Shown in pieces: positions 1 to 13,041 of a stretch of DNA of 64,000 nt. The DNA lies in NCBI GenBank assembly GCA_020080175.1, contig JAGHQL010000082.1, forward strand, positions 49,351 to 113,350, read 5' to 3'. Position 1 is the stretch's first letter; every line of letters starts with the position of its first letter. The DNA comes from Glutinoglossum americanum. Lineage: Eukaryota; Ascomycota; Geoglossomycetes; Geoglossales; Geoglossaceae. The translations under genes were made by a program, and so were the position numbers. Under the pieces are notes generated by a model. The model was given only the letters and a program-made list of their open reading frames with translations. It did not search any database and had not been told where the DNA came from.

Positions 1-3000
1 TTCATTGGCTGACATGTTCTTAGGGAAGCGGTCGCAAGCTAAACAAACACGCGATCAGCTCAATGACCTGAAAGGATATTTGGGTATCCACGAGGAATGG
101 GAGGATGACCTGGTTGCTTCTGAAGATCCACGTCTTCCTGGGACATGCAAATGGATTAATCAGAAGCCATACTACCAATCCTGGACCGATTTCACCACCT
201 CCAACATTCCGCCCGTCTTATGGCTCAAGGGGAAGCCCGCATCCGGTAAATCTGTGCTTGTAGGCTATATCATCGGCGAGCTTGAGAAGCAACAATGTGA
301 CTTCAGCTACTACTTCTTCAAACATGGGGAAGCATCTAAATCAAGACTCAGCACTTGTTTGCGATCGATCGCCTTTCAAATGGCTCGGAAGAACGCTCAA
401 GTCAGAGATTTACTTCTGGAAATGCGAGACAATGATACTAGGTTCGAGCTAAGCGATGATAGAACGATATGGCGAAAACTCTTCTTGTCTGGAGTCTTCC
501 AGGTGCAGTTTTCGCAGCACTACTGGATTATCGACGCTCTAGACGAATGTGTTGACTCCCCGGAGCGACTTTCCAACATGCTCGTTAAAATTGACCCTTC
601 CCTCCCTTTGCGCATTCTAATAACGAGCCGAGAATCTTCGGACTTAGAGAATATCATCTCCTTTATGGGGCCAAAGCGCTGTTTCTCTACGGCCACCTCT
701 CCCGCAGACACACTATCAGACATCAGGCTTCTCGTAGAGAAGCAAGCCGATTCATTGATCGCGGAAGAAGCGGAACTTCGGAGTGCACTAGTTGCAAAAA
801 TTTTAGAAAAGTCGAATGGCTCCTTCCTCTGGACAGTCCTGGTACTTAACGAGTTGTCTCATGCTCATGGAACGGAGGAGGTTCGTCGTATTCTCGATGA
901 CGTGCCAAGAGGAATGAAGCCTCTGTATCTCCGATGCCTTGAAAGCATGGCACGAGAATCCCGTGGGAAGACCCTTGCCAAAGCGATCCTTGTTTGGGTA
1001 ACCTGTTCAGTAAGGACCCTGACAGTTGAAGAGTTGGGGGAAGCCTTGAAATTGGATTTAGATGACTACTTTCCCAACCTTGGGGCGAGCATCTCCGCGC
1101 TCTGTGGGCAACTGGCGTATGTCGACAGGTTCGAGAAGGTCCTAGTGGTCCATGAGACTGCCAGAGAATTTCTCCTCGACACCCAATTGGATTCCGAGTT
1201 TGCAGTTAAAAAGGTTGACGCACATACAAGGATTGCCAGATCCTGTCTACAATATCTTTCTTCTGACGAGATGAAACCTCCCCGGACTCGAAGGCGTGGC
1301 TCAAAGACCCCTGCTCGCGGCAAAAGGGGCAAGTTCGCATCATATGCCTCCGAAGCATTCTCATACCATTTAGCACGCTCAGATCCGTCATCTCGTACGA
1401 TCTTCCAAGACCTCCACAAGTTCCTCAAACTGAATATTTTGTCGTGGATCGAGGCGGTTGCACAAACTCACAGTCTTACGGCGCTAATTCGTACCGCAAA
1501 GCACCTTGGCCGGTACTCAGATCGTTGGGCCGCTGAACATTCGCCCCTCGACCCTGAGATGAAGGTCTTGCGATGCTGGTCAACGGACCTCGTCCGAATC
1601 GCAGCCAAATTCGGCGATGCTCTAATCTTGTCGGCATCCGCAATCTACTGGCTGATTGCACCCTTCTGCCCGGTTGAGTCCGCCATCAGCCAGATACCAC
1701 TTTCCGGCTCACGGCTATCGGTGGTGGGCATTTCAAACGAGGAATGGGATGACAGACTAGCATGCATCGACTTCCATGGTGGTCAAGTGACTACCTTATC
1801 TCATGGAGAAGAATTTCTGGCCGTAGGTCTTCAAAGCGGGACGGTTGCGCTGTATCATGCATCTTCATTTCAAGAGTACAAGCAGCTGGATCACGGCGAG
1901 CCCGTCAAGTTCATACAATTTAAGCCCAATGCGGATCTTCTGGGGACATGCGGACTAAGGCACATTCGACTATGGAATTTCCGTGAAGGCGATTTGGTTC
2001 ACAGCTTTCCAGCTCCGCGTCGGCCTCTCGGCATGGTGTTCGACAAAGACTGCCTGATAGCAGCTTCAACCGGGAATATTCTCGTTTCATGGAGCTTGCA
2101 GGATGGAGCACCGAGACCCGATCGACCGTGGTATGAGCTGCAAAATAACCATAAGGTCACTCCCATCCGCTCACCCTGCGCCATCTCAATATCTTTGGAG
2201 CATCAAATGATGGCTGTAGCTTACCGTGGACAGCCCATCATCCTTTGGGATCTTCGCGATGATGAGTATTACGGCGTTTGTGGCAAAAAGCTCCCCCACG
2301 GTGCCATTGGCCCCTACTGGGTTATCGGTCTTGTTTTTAATCCCAATGTAGCGATAGAATTACTAGCGGCAACGTACCAAGATGGAGATCTCATATTGTT
2401 TGATCCCTTCAATAACCAAACTTTGGAGCGCTTTCGTGCCGACTGCCACACGCTTGCAGCGAGTCCCAATGGGCACTTGCTTGCGGCCGCGAATGGCCGC
2501 GGAGAGATGATGATTTACGAATTCGAAACACTGAGACTACTCTACCGTGTCAAGACCACCACTTGTGACATCAAGCAATTGGCTTTTAGTATGGATAGCC
2601 TCCGTTTCCTTGATTATCGGAGCTCTCAATGCAACGTTTGGGAACCAGCCGCCCTACTTCGAAATAGTATCAATGATTATAGCACCATCTCATCGGTCCC
2701 CGCAGCGATTGTGGAGGGCGGCACTTCACCGGGTGAAAGAGCAAGAATTACTGCCATGACTTTATCTCTCGATGAGGCTTTTGCGTTTTGTGGCAAAGAT
2801 GACGGAAAGGTGGCTCTCTTTGACCTGGAAACGGGCGGTCAACTCAATGTCCTCTACCGCCACAAAGCTCGCTTGACAGTACATATTCTAGCTTGGTGGC
2901 AAGAGCATAGCGTCCTTATGAGCGTTGATGCTTCAAATTCGGTCTTTGCTTGGAGTTTAAAGCCATCAACCCCTAACAGGTGGATTCTGGACATCGAACT

Positions 3001-3829
3001 GTTCTACGGTAGATTGGATTGTGGAAGGTCGATCGTCCAGCTCTTCATCATCCAGGGGTCTGAAAGATTTATCCTCTCAACTAGAGAGGCGGATTATCTT
3101 TGGAACCTAGGAGGAAAAGAAGAGAAGTCTCGGTTATGCTCAACGCGCCCCGGGATTCGAAGGTGGATCCAGCATCCACAATCATCGTCCCACATCATTT
3201 GTGTCGAAGGTGCTACCGCCCGCATATACGCGGCCTATACTTGGGAAGAAGTCGCGGAGGTCTCCACTGGCATTGAAATGAAGGGCTTTCAGCTGAAATG
3301 GGTTTTCCCGTGTATAAAATATCGTCGGGTATTAATTGAGTTCTCAGAGGAAGACGGAGCTCAAAGCACTCGTGGCATTCATCTCCTTGACACGTCAATC
3401 TTTAGCTTGGATGAAGTTGACAAGGCAGTCACCAGACCTAGCAAAGTCGAAGGCGCTGAGCAAGCGAGGCTACCTCAACCAGTCACCGTAGAAACTCTAC
3501 TATACTCCAATCTTGCCAATCATATTTCCCACGTCGTTGGGATCTGCAACAATAGCAGGCTTGTCTTTCTGGACACGCACTCGTGGATCTGCTCTGTTGA
3601 CCTTGAAGACCATACACTAGGAAGCTCATACCTGCGCCACTTTTATGTTCCATACGATTGGTTTTCTGGATCCAAGGAGGTGATTTGCACTGTGTCAAGG
3701 GAGAGGAGTGGCCACGCCAGAGATCGGGAAGTCCTACTTGCAAGGAATGGCGAACTGGCGGTAATCAGGGGTGGTTTCGAGTATGTAGAGGAAGTGCCAG
3801 TGGAGTCCCCAAAAATTTCTTGCTGCTAG
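1..3829 (+). CDS. NACHT-WD40 NLR-like protein, 5' partial
   Basis: The reading frame is open from the window edge and the first in-frame ATG is at 14, so the true start and any N-terminal effector domain probably lie upstream. About 1,270 residues are visible without an intron. Near residue 75 is a Walker A loop (GKPASGKS), near 174 a Walker B (WIIDALDEC) and near 204 the sensor-like ILITSRES; this order is typical of fungal NACHT STAND ATPases. From about residue 600 to the end there are degenerate WD40-like blades (for example KVALFDLETG and IILWDLRDD). Known members act in heterokaryon incompatibility or immunity-like recognition: the NACHT oligomerises and the C-terminal repeats sense a ligand. 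The repeats here are divergent rather than near-identical, unlike the fast-evolving HET-E class. The stop is TAG at 3827. The family call is firm; the role is inferred. Confidence 0.85.
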   Translation, partial: SLADMFLGKRSQAKQTRDQLNDLKGYLGIHEEWEDDLVASEDPRLPGTCKWINQKPYYQSWTDFTTSNIPPVLWLKGKPASGKSVLVGYIIGELEKQQCDFSYYFFKHGEASKSRLSTCLRSIAFQMARKNAQVRDLLLEMRDNDTRFELSDDRTIWRKLFLSGVFQVQFSQHYWIIDALDECVDSPERLSNMLVKIDPSLPLRILITSRESSDLENIISFMGPKRCFSTATSPADTLSDIRLLVEKQADSLIAEEAELRSALVAKILEKSNGSFLWTVLVLNELSHAHGTEEVRRILDDVPRGMKPLYLRCLESMARESRGKTLAKAILVWVTCSVRTLTVEELGEALKLDLDDYFPNLGASISALCGQLAYVDRFEKVLVVHETAREFLLDTQLDSEFAVKKVDAHTRIARSCLQYLSSDEMKPPRTRRRGSKTPARGKRGKFASYASEAFSYHLARSDPSSRTIFQDLHKFLKLNILSWIEAVAQTHSLTALIRTAKHLGRYSDRWAAEHSPLDPEMKVLRCWSTDLVRIAAKFGDALILSASAIYWLIAPFCPVESAISQIPLSGSRLSVVGISNEEWDDRLACIDFHGGQVTTLSHGEEFLAVGLQSGTVALYHASSFQEYKQLDHGEPVKFIQFKPNADLLGTCGLRHIRLWNFREGDLVHSFPAPRRPLGMVFDKDCLIAASTGNILVSWSLQDGAPRPDRPWYELQNNHKVTPIRSPCAISISLEHQMMAVAYRGQPIILWDLRDDEYYGVCGKKLPHGAIGPYWVIGLVFNPNVAIELLAATYQDGDLILFDPFNNQTLERFRADCHTLAASPNGHLLAAANGRGEMMIYEFETLRLLYRVKTTTCDIKQLAFSMDSLRFLDYRSSQCNVWEPAALLRNSINDYSTISSVPAAIVEGGTSPGERARITAMTLSLDEAFAFCGKDDGKVALFDLETGGQLNVLYRHKARLTVHILAWWQEHSVLMSVDASNSVFAWSLKPSTPNRWILDIELFYGRLDCGRSIVQLFIIQGSERFILSTREADYLWNLGGKEEKSRLCSTRPGIRRWIQHPQSSSHIICVEGATARIYAAYTWEEVAEVSTGIEMKGFQLKWVFPCIKYRRVLIEFSEEDGAQSTRGIHLLDTSIFSLDEVDKAVTRPSKVEGAEQARLPQPVTVETLLYSNLANHISHVVGICNNSRLVFLDTHSWICSVDLEDHTLGSSYLRHFYVPYDWFSGSKEVICTVSRERSGHARDREVLLARNGELAVIRGGFEYVEEVPVESPKISCC

Positions 3830-5503
3830 CGATATTGGAGCGTGGAGTTAGTGGCTTTGCATTCAGCATTTAATGGAAATGGTGGATTATCTGTAGTTTA
3901 CTGTCGTACTATACCGCCAAGATACCAGCACCACAGCACCCATAGGGGCCAACGCCTTGACGAGTACGAGGCGTAATCATCAAGGATAATATTGCGGCAT
4001 GTTGAGGGAGAAATTGGCGTGATTTTACCCGTAGTGAGGCCTCCATGAATTGAAACGTTAGATACCTAGAAATGTACGGGTGAGCGATCACCCTGGTTTG
4101 CGCGCGAGCACGAGGCGGCATCGTTCGCCCGCTGGATTTGGGGTGAGGTCGCCACGGATTTCTGTTATCTTGGCGTCTAAAGAAGAGTAAAATCTGCTCC
4201 GAGCTCACTTGCAAAACCCCACCCTACATGTACCAAAGCATCTTGCACTAGTTAGGCACCAGTTTAACTGGAGCCTTAACTGGATTTTAGTGGGGTAGAG
4301 CCTAAGCGAAATACTTACAGTACTAGGTCATAATGCGAGCGGGAGACCTGGCTCGATCAACAGTGTTCACCAACAGAAAAATAGAAGGCCATATCCTACA
4401 GGTATGACTAAATTATCGGGGACAGATGCAAGTATATCTCTATGGAAAAAAAAAAGTATTTTATCAATCTGCTAATTGGAGGCAGTTGGTGGTGCAGACG
4501 AACTATTGGCAAGGTCGCTTCGCGGGTGTTCCGAAACTTTTGACCCCCAGTTGTAATACTTTTGCAGTGGGCCTCTGTACTACAACTACAACTACAACTG
4601 CAACAACTGCAACAATTCGGCCAAAGCTAGAGACTATCCAAGAATGATGATCTCGCCGGGTAACCAACCGCGAGTCATGACAATTTAATAGTTGAATAAT
4701 ATGAATAACATTAATAAAATAAATAACACTAATCTTATAGGATAAATCTATAACAGAGCCCCCCTCTAGGTCTGAACTCCATGAAGAAATAATTAAGGGA
4801 AGAGAGGCGGTAAGAATAAGAAACTCCTTATCTTTTCTTCTTAACTGCATCCTGCTGCTTGAGTTTTGTAGGAAATCTGTAGTGCTCACTCCCCATTCTC
4901 ACTCAAGACTCGGCCCGCTCGCGCGAGCTTAGGACGGCGACGTTCACCCACTAGAACGGGAAAGGAAACTGCACAAGTGAGGGCAGATATTCATTCTGTA
5001 GGTGCAAGAGTGTCGACCTTGGCTATGGTTGCGTATTTCCCGTATTTGCCTGCTAGGATATCCATTGCGCGGGGATGGCACCTGGGTTTGTAAGGCTGCA
5101 ATATTTCCATGAGTCCAAAGTGATGGCTGAAATTGCTCGGAGTTGCGTTGTTAAACCCAGAATCAGGAGAATTCATTTACATCATCTCCCCAGCCATACA
5201 TTGTAGTTCGCATCCGCCAAGTACGAATCAACTACATATTTGTAATATTTTCGAGCTTGTCGTGGATTTCGGTGTCATAAATTCCACTAACGCATGCTTC
5301 TAGATTATCTGGCCGCGGAGGAAACCCGACCATATGTCGAGGCGTATTACACGTAGGCATATGCTCAGTTTCTAATCTATTGCACGCTTCTAATCGTAAT
5401 TAGATCGCTAGACCAGATCTAGGATAAAAATTCTTTAGAGGTAATTTGTTATGACTAGCTGCTATCAGCTTTGTGTTGACCCAGCCACACATCGTCGCAC
5501 GTC
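3830..5503. other. gene-poor intergenic stretch
   Basis: I see no supportable gene here. The stretch holds a short imperfect ACAACT/CAACTG run at about 4578-4615 and an AT-rich patch at about 4680-4750 (TAATA/ATAAA-rich). The open frames are short and show no family motif; the 128-codon minus-strand frame at 4503-4889 owes its valine run to the ACAACT repeat. It separates the convergent ends of the NLR gene and PRP43. Confidence 0.5.
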
Positions 5504-7851
<2,348 letters not shown>

Positions 7852-8267
7852 CTCGAACTGTGGACGAGTACTAGAGGTGAGATGTATGAGAAGGTGTGTA
7901 CCTGAGAATTAATTTTGAAGCGATCGAAACGTGACCTTAACCCTAATTTGCACTAACCTATTATGGTAAAAAGAGCCTCAACACGCAAACCAATTCTGGT
8001 TGGGATGTGTGCCTTGCCCGTCTCGCGCCCTATAAAACACATGACACTTGATAATGCGACCAGAATTCCCTCACTGTGACTGTTCGTTTTTCCTGAGCCT
8101 TATGACCTGTAACACCGCAACTCAGGAACCTCTTCCTTTACAATCCTAGACCTATCTAAATTCCCTTTCCTGTCTCCCAATAGCTGTTCTTCTCTTTGAT
8201 ACTTCAGCCCTACGGAATTCGCTTCATTTGTTCCTCTATATGGTCGTGCTTGGCTGATCAGAGAACT
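7852..8267. promoter_or_regulatory. divergent promoter region PRP43 / PRMT5
   Basis: These 416 bp separate the start codons of two divergent genes and must carry both 5' leaders and promoters. I could not single out a specific factor site. No ORF with coding character is present. Confidence 0.5.
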
Positions 8268-11192
8268 ATGGATCCTACTCCTTTGATTGAGGCGCCTGCC
8301 CCAACATTCTATGTGGGCCACCACCAAACAAACCGACCATTGCCGGTAACGGCGAAAATTCTGGGTCAAGCTCAAGACCTTGGTGTGAGTTTTCAGTGGT
8401 TTTCCACAGTTGTGTGTTGCTGATACCTCTGCAGTATGAACTGCTCACCACTCCGATTACAACTCCTTATTTCCACTCCCGCGTCCTTACTCTTCTCTCC
8501 TCTCACTTGTCACAGCTGCAGTCAGGAGCAAATGGTTCAACTACTACCAAATCTCCCTCGTCTAGTAGTCCACTTCCGCCAGTGGTGCCACCTTTGATGC
8601 CAGTAGACACACCAATAACCCCTAATGAAACTTTACCCCATCTCATTGCAGTCGCAAGTCCGTGGATTGACCTCTGTTCCCTCGACCCTCTCATCGCAAA
8701 TATATCAAGGCAAGTTTTAGGAATGGAGATTGCTTATGCCGCTTTCTGCGGCATTACTACAGTCATTATCCAAGGTCCAAAATTGCGTCACGGTAGGGCA
8801 AATGCAGGTGGTCTGGCACAATATGCTCGGGCTATACTTGGAGCTTTGGATATTGGAAGCTATCTAAATTTACTTATTTCGATGCCTATGGCGGAAGATC
8901 CGGACTTGGATGGAGATGAGGGAATGGGCAGTCTAGCGCCATTTGCCAGGGATGAGTATCTCAGAATAGTGGAGCTTACAGACGGGAAGAGGGAGAAGGA
9001 TACTTTCGGAAGCTGGGACTCGTGGCACATAATCAGGACGGTGTGTAAATATTGTTCAAGGCTATCTGTAGGTAAGAATAAATACCAAATTACCAAAACC
9101 TCCAATTCCCACGCACCTGCCACTAAATATTTCCTAACACCACTTCTATTGCTTGTATTTTCCCCCGTCCGACCCACCGGTATGCTAAGGAGGCTGAAAA
9201 TATCCAATGGTTTATGGGCTGCCAGAGGGGCAGGCATGGTTTTCCTACCTAAGATTGCGGCACGATTCATCCCTTTGATGAGCTCACCGCATGCTTGACT
9301 TAAAATATGCAACGCTGACTACATTGCACAGCCCTCGTTCTCCCGCGACACCTTCCTCCGCAATCGGTGATCAGCCGCTGGTATGCTGAACCTCTCCGCC
9401 TCCTATGGTTTAACGCAAGCATATTTCTCCGGAACGCCAAAGACTATCCTGTACTGAGCAAATCCCACCAAGTTCTCCTGACGCGTTACATGCGCCTTCG
9501 TGTAGCGCCCTGGATTCTCCTTGTGGATGTTGGTTCAATCCCAGGTGCCCAGCCTTATGACCCCAATTCAGTCGCAATTGGCGAGAACGGTTCTCTTTTC
9601 AGCCCAAGTGTGCACGCCGATGCCTCCTCCGCAATACCAGCGTCGCCCACTCCAGCTGAAGCGGCAATGCTTCCACAGCAGCAGGGCAAGAGTAAATACA
9701 AGGATCCGACTCCACATCTTAGCTATATCCGCCATCTCCAACGCAACCAGCCTCTAGGGTCAATCGTTGAGCGGTTTGGAGCTGGCTATCAAGACTATCT
9801 TCAAGCCCCCCTTCAGCCTCTAACCGACAACCTAGAAAGTGTAACCTACGAAGTATTCGAGAAGGATCCTGTGAAGTACGACTGGTATGAACGAGCTATC
9901 ACCCTAGCTCTCGGCGATTGGGTCGCACAGGGGAAACCCGCTTCCGGATCCAATAACGCCGTCGTTATCGCGGTCGTGGGTGCGGGGAGAGGGCCACTTG
10001 TTACACGGGCACTGAAGGCAAGCAATCTAAGTGGGGTGGCGGTGGAGGTATGGGCGGTGGAAAAGAACCCGAATGCGTTTGTCGTGCTGAACAGACACAA
10101 CGAAGAAGACTGGGAAGGGGTAGTTCGAGTCGTGAAGAGCGACATGCGTAGCTGGAAGGGACCTTGGAGAGAAGGTACTGGAGAGAAGAGTGGCGATTGG
10201 GGCAAGGTAGATATCTTAGTTAGTGAGCTACTAGGAAGCTTCGGGGACAACGAGTTGAGCCCGGAATGCCTTGATGGCGTGCAGCACGTTTTAAACAGTG
10301 AGTTTAACCATTCCTCGATTATATCAAACCACAAAGCAACTTTCCGTATATACTTATTCACTGAGAGTAGCAATCCATGGCATCTCTATCCCAGCTTCCT
10401 ACGCCGCTCACATTGCGCCCATCATGGCACCAAAGCTCCACACCGACATTTCCGCGCGGACTCCTAACGATCCTTCTGCACCCGAGACTCCCTACGTTGT
10501 CATGTTTAATGCCATCGATTTTCTTGCTACAGTTCCCACAAACCCACCCCACTCACAACCTCAACCACACATCCACCAAGCCTGGGAGTTCTCTCATCCG
10601 CTTCCATCCGCGGTGCTTGCTGCCGCGGAAGCCAGAAGAGGTGGCAGTATCGGAGGAGGAGGCACTATTGGTGGGGATGGTGCTAACGAACATAACGCTC
10701 GTTTTTGCAACGTCAGGTTTCGTTGTTTGAAGAGGGGAGTCTGTCATGGCCTAGCTGGATACTTTGAGACTGTATTATACGGAGACGTAGAATTGAGCAC
10801 AAGGCCAGACACTATGGATCGGAAGAGCCCGAATATGATTTCTTGGTTCCCCATCTTCTTCCCGCTAAAGGTGCGTTCACACCCCTGGCTCTCACGTCGA
10901 CCACCTTCCAAAATGTACCAGCACATTTGGTCCTCAAACTACTTTCCAACGGCTCTCCTAGATGAGGTAGGCGCTAACAGACAATTTACTATAGACACCA
11001 ATCTATTTCCCTGACTTATGCGAGCTTGATGTCAGCATCTGGCGCCAAACAGACGATAGGAAAGTATGGTATGAATGGATGGTCGAGGCATTTCTCTTGA
11101 TCGGAGACTCATTAGGGGGTCCCGCGACCACCAGAGTTAGGCTAGGAGGCTCGGAACTACATTCTAGCAAGAAGAATGGCTGTCTCATGTAA
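8268..11192 (+). CDS. skb1: protein arginine methyltransferase PRMT5 (Skb1/Hsl7)
   Basis: Five exons (8268-8384, 8435-9071, 9332-10297, 10371-10870, 10995-11192) give 805 aa. PRMT5 makes symmetric dimethylarginine, for example on Sm proteins and histones; the yeast and fission yeast forms also act in morphogenesis and the cell cycle. The N-terminal TIM-barrel part starts near YELLTTPITTPYF and continues through RWYAEPLRLLWFNASIF and YPVLSKSHQ. SAM-binding motif I is VVIAVVGAGRG, and the double-glutamate loop is SELLGSFGDNELSPECLDG. The C-terminal beta barrel ends with ISWFPIFFPLK, joined across intron 4 to TPIYFPDLCELDVSIWRQ. Introns are 50, 260, 73 and 124 nt; the second is unusually long for this window, and removing it restores LSVALVLPRHLPP. 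Length fits filamentous fungal homologues. Confidence 0.95.
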
Positions 11193-13041
11193 ACAACCGG
11201 AACGGGCAATTCTGAAATTTTCAGTACCTCAAAGGATTGTTCAACGCAGGAGGCTGACTATTTATTACTGACTGATCGACATTGTCTTGGTTGGATGGGA
11301 TTTTCGGACTGCAATTGGAGTACTACGAGAATAATGAGATGCAAGATTATGGCGACACTCACTTTAATCTCCCAATTAACGAGCTGGAGACACAAAAAGA
11401 GGTATTATTAATCGACCTGCCTTGTGGCAATGCCAATCCACGTACATAATTACGATATTGCCATCCGTCGCAAAACAAGTCGATCCTGATCCGTTTACCC
11501 AGCCTAAGGAGCTAGATGCCATCCCACTCCAGAAGCAGGATATAACCAAGATATGAATCCAGCCTCTTACATGGTTCCCGTTCCCGCCAATCTAATTTTT
11601 CTTTTCCCCCAAAACGCCACCGGTGTCCTACCCGCCTGCACGCTCAACAGACCAACTGTTCGACAACAAAGAAAGTAGGAATCCGTCCCGTGTCCCAGCA
11701 CATCAATTTTTGTACTATGTAGGTGAACCAGATATATCCTGGTCCATTCAGCCCAAGCTCCCTGCTAGTGAATTTATTGATCGTTAAGGGTACCGTGTGA
11801 CGTTTAAATATCCTATATAGGATAGGGAGGTTCCAGTATGTAGGAGAGTACTTGTGGAGTAAGACTATTCCCGAGCTAGATCTTGATGCAGCTAGGCAAG
11901 AAAGTTGAAATAATGCCGATGAATGAACGGTTAATCTTAGTGCGGATAATTTCGTATTCAAAAGCTAATGCTTACCCACGCTCTTGCGTATATGTTTGAG
12001 ACCGAGGCCTATGGTTTGTTTACGCCCGAAGGACCCCAAAGCTCTGGTAGTAGGACATTTAAATAAAACCCAACAAACTAAAAGCTATACCCATGATGCA
12101 GGTGGTGAGAGTGCCAAGAAAATCTGGGGAAGTCGCCCATTCCCAATCACACAACCGCGAATCTTGTTCCTGCATGTACGTTGCATCCCAAAATATCCCT
12201 ACCCAATCAATATTTGTGTGGGGCCGTTGTTCAACTCCAGAGCACTCTTGTCTCCAGGATGTTCCATAAGGGATCGAATTTGGTGGGTGCTACACTGTAC
12301 GAGCTGTGATCATCGAGGCCCTCGAATTTCCTGGGGAAACACAGTTACAGAATGGTGCAATTGCGTCCTTCCACAGCTACTGCTCTGTATTTATCGGAGG
12401 TGCCATGCTAGGTGAGATTGGTGGATGGTTAAGAGCTTGTTCTGGAGCGGGATTGAAGGTTCCAAATCGAGTGAAAGCACCCAACGGATAGGAAAAGGCT
12501 CAATGGGATCTCAGTCCTAAACAAACAGGCACCTTTCTCATATGAAGAGGCAGTGGATTTGACCCAAGAAAACGTATACCGCAACTGCTGCTTTCTGTGA
12601 AACCACCCTTTATGTTTATTGCTCAACGGATCTAGCATGCTGTCGTGCAGGATTGATCTCCTGGCTATGTAGGAGTGTCACAGCCCTCGCGCTCTTTAAT
12701 TCGAGGTCGACGGGAGCAGCATGTATCTACCGCCGCCACGCATCCCGGGCACCGAGGTACAATTGTGAACAGAAACGATCCAACTTCATAATGTAAATCC
12801 ACTTGCCACATGGAAAATCTATTTCCACTGCTACTAAAAATAATGTGTCCCTGAATGTTTTGGTAGAGGCTAAAGCCCCGCAATGGCGTCCTGGGAGCTG
12901 ACAAGTAGAGCTACCGACCCGAGCAAACGCAAACAAATCGTTTTCAACACTAGGTAATGTTCAAGCCAATTTCCAACACAGAGGACCCTGCGGACATACT
13001 CAGAAAGTCTACGCGAGACGAAGCAGAAGGAATTGGACATC
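11193..13041. other. intergenic region without recognisable gene
   Basis: This 1.85-kb stretch lies between the PRMT5 stop and the MFS transporter start. The open frames are short, lack family motifs and do not join into a plausible spliced product. It presumably holds the PRMT5 3' UTR and the transporter promoter. No tRNA or repeat was seen. Confidence 0.5.

Noticed and set aside
4503-4889. 128-codon minus-strand frame with a valine run
   Set aside because: The valine run comes from the ACAACT repeat, and the rest shows no recognisable domain.
8860-9312. 150-codon minus-strand frame overlapping the PRMT5 gene
   Set aside because: It covers a PRMT5 exon and its long intron in antisense and has no coding signature of its own.
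9276-9316. C-box/D-box-like pair (TGATGA ... CTGA) as a snoRNA
   Set aside because: The spacing is too short for a typical C/D snoRNA and no terminal stem is evident; noted only as a reason to look at the long intron.
11984-12491. Frames of 143 and 61 codons between PRMT5 and the MFS gene
   Set aside because: Composition is not protein-like in the first, and the second has no start context or partner exons.
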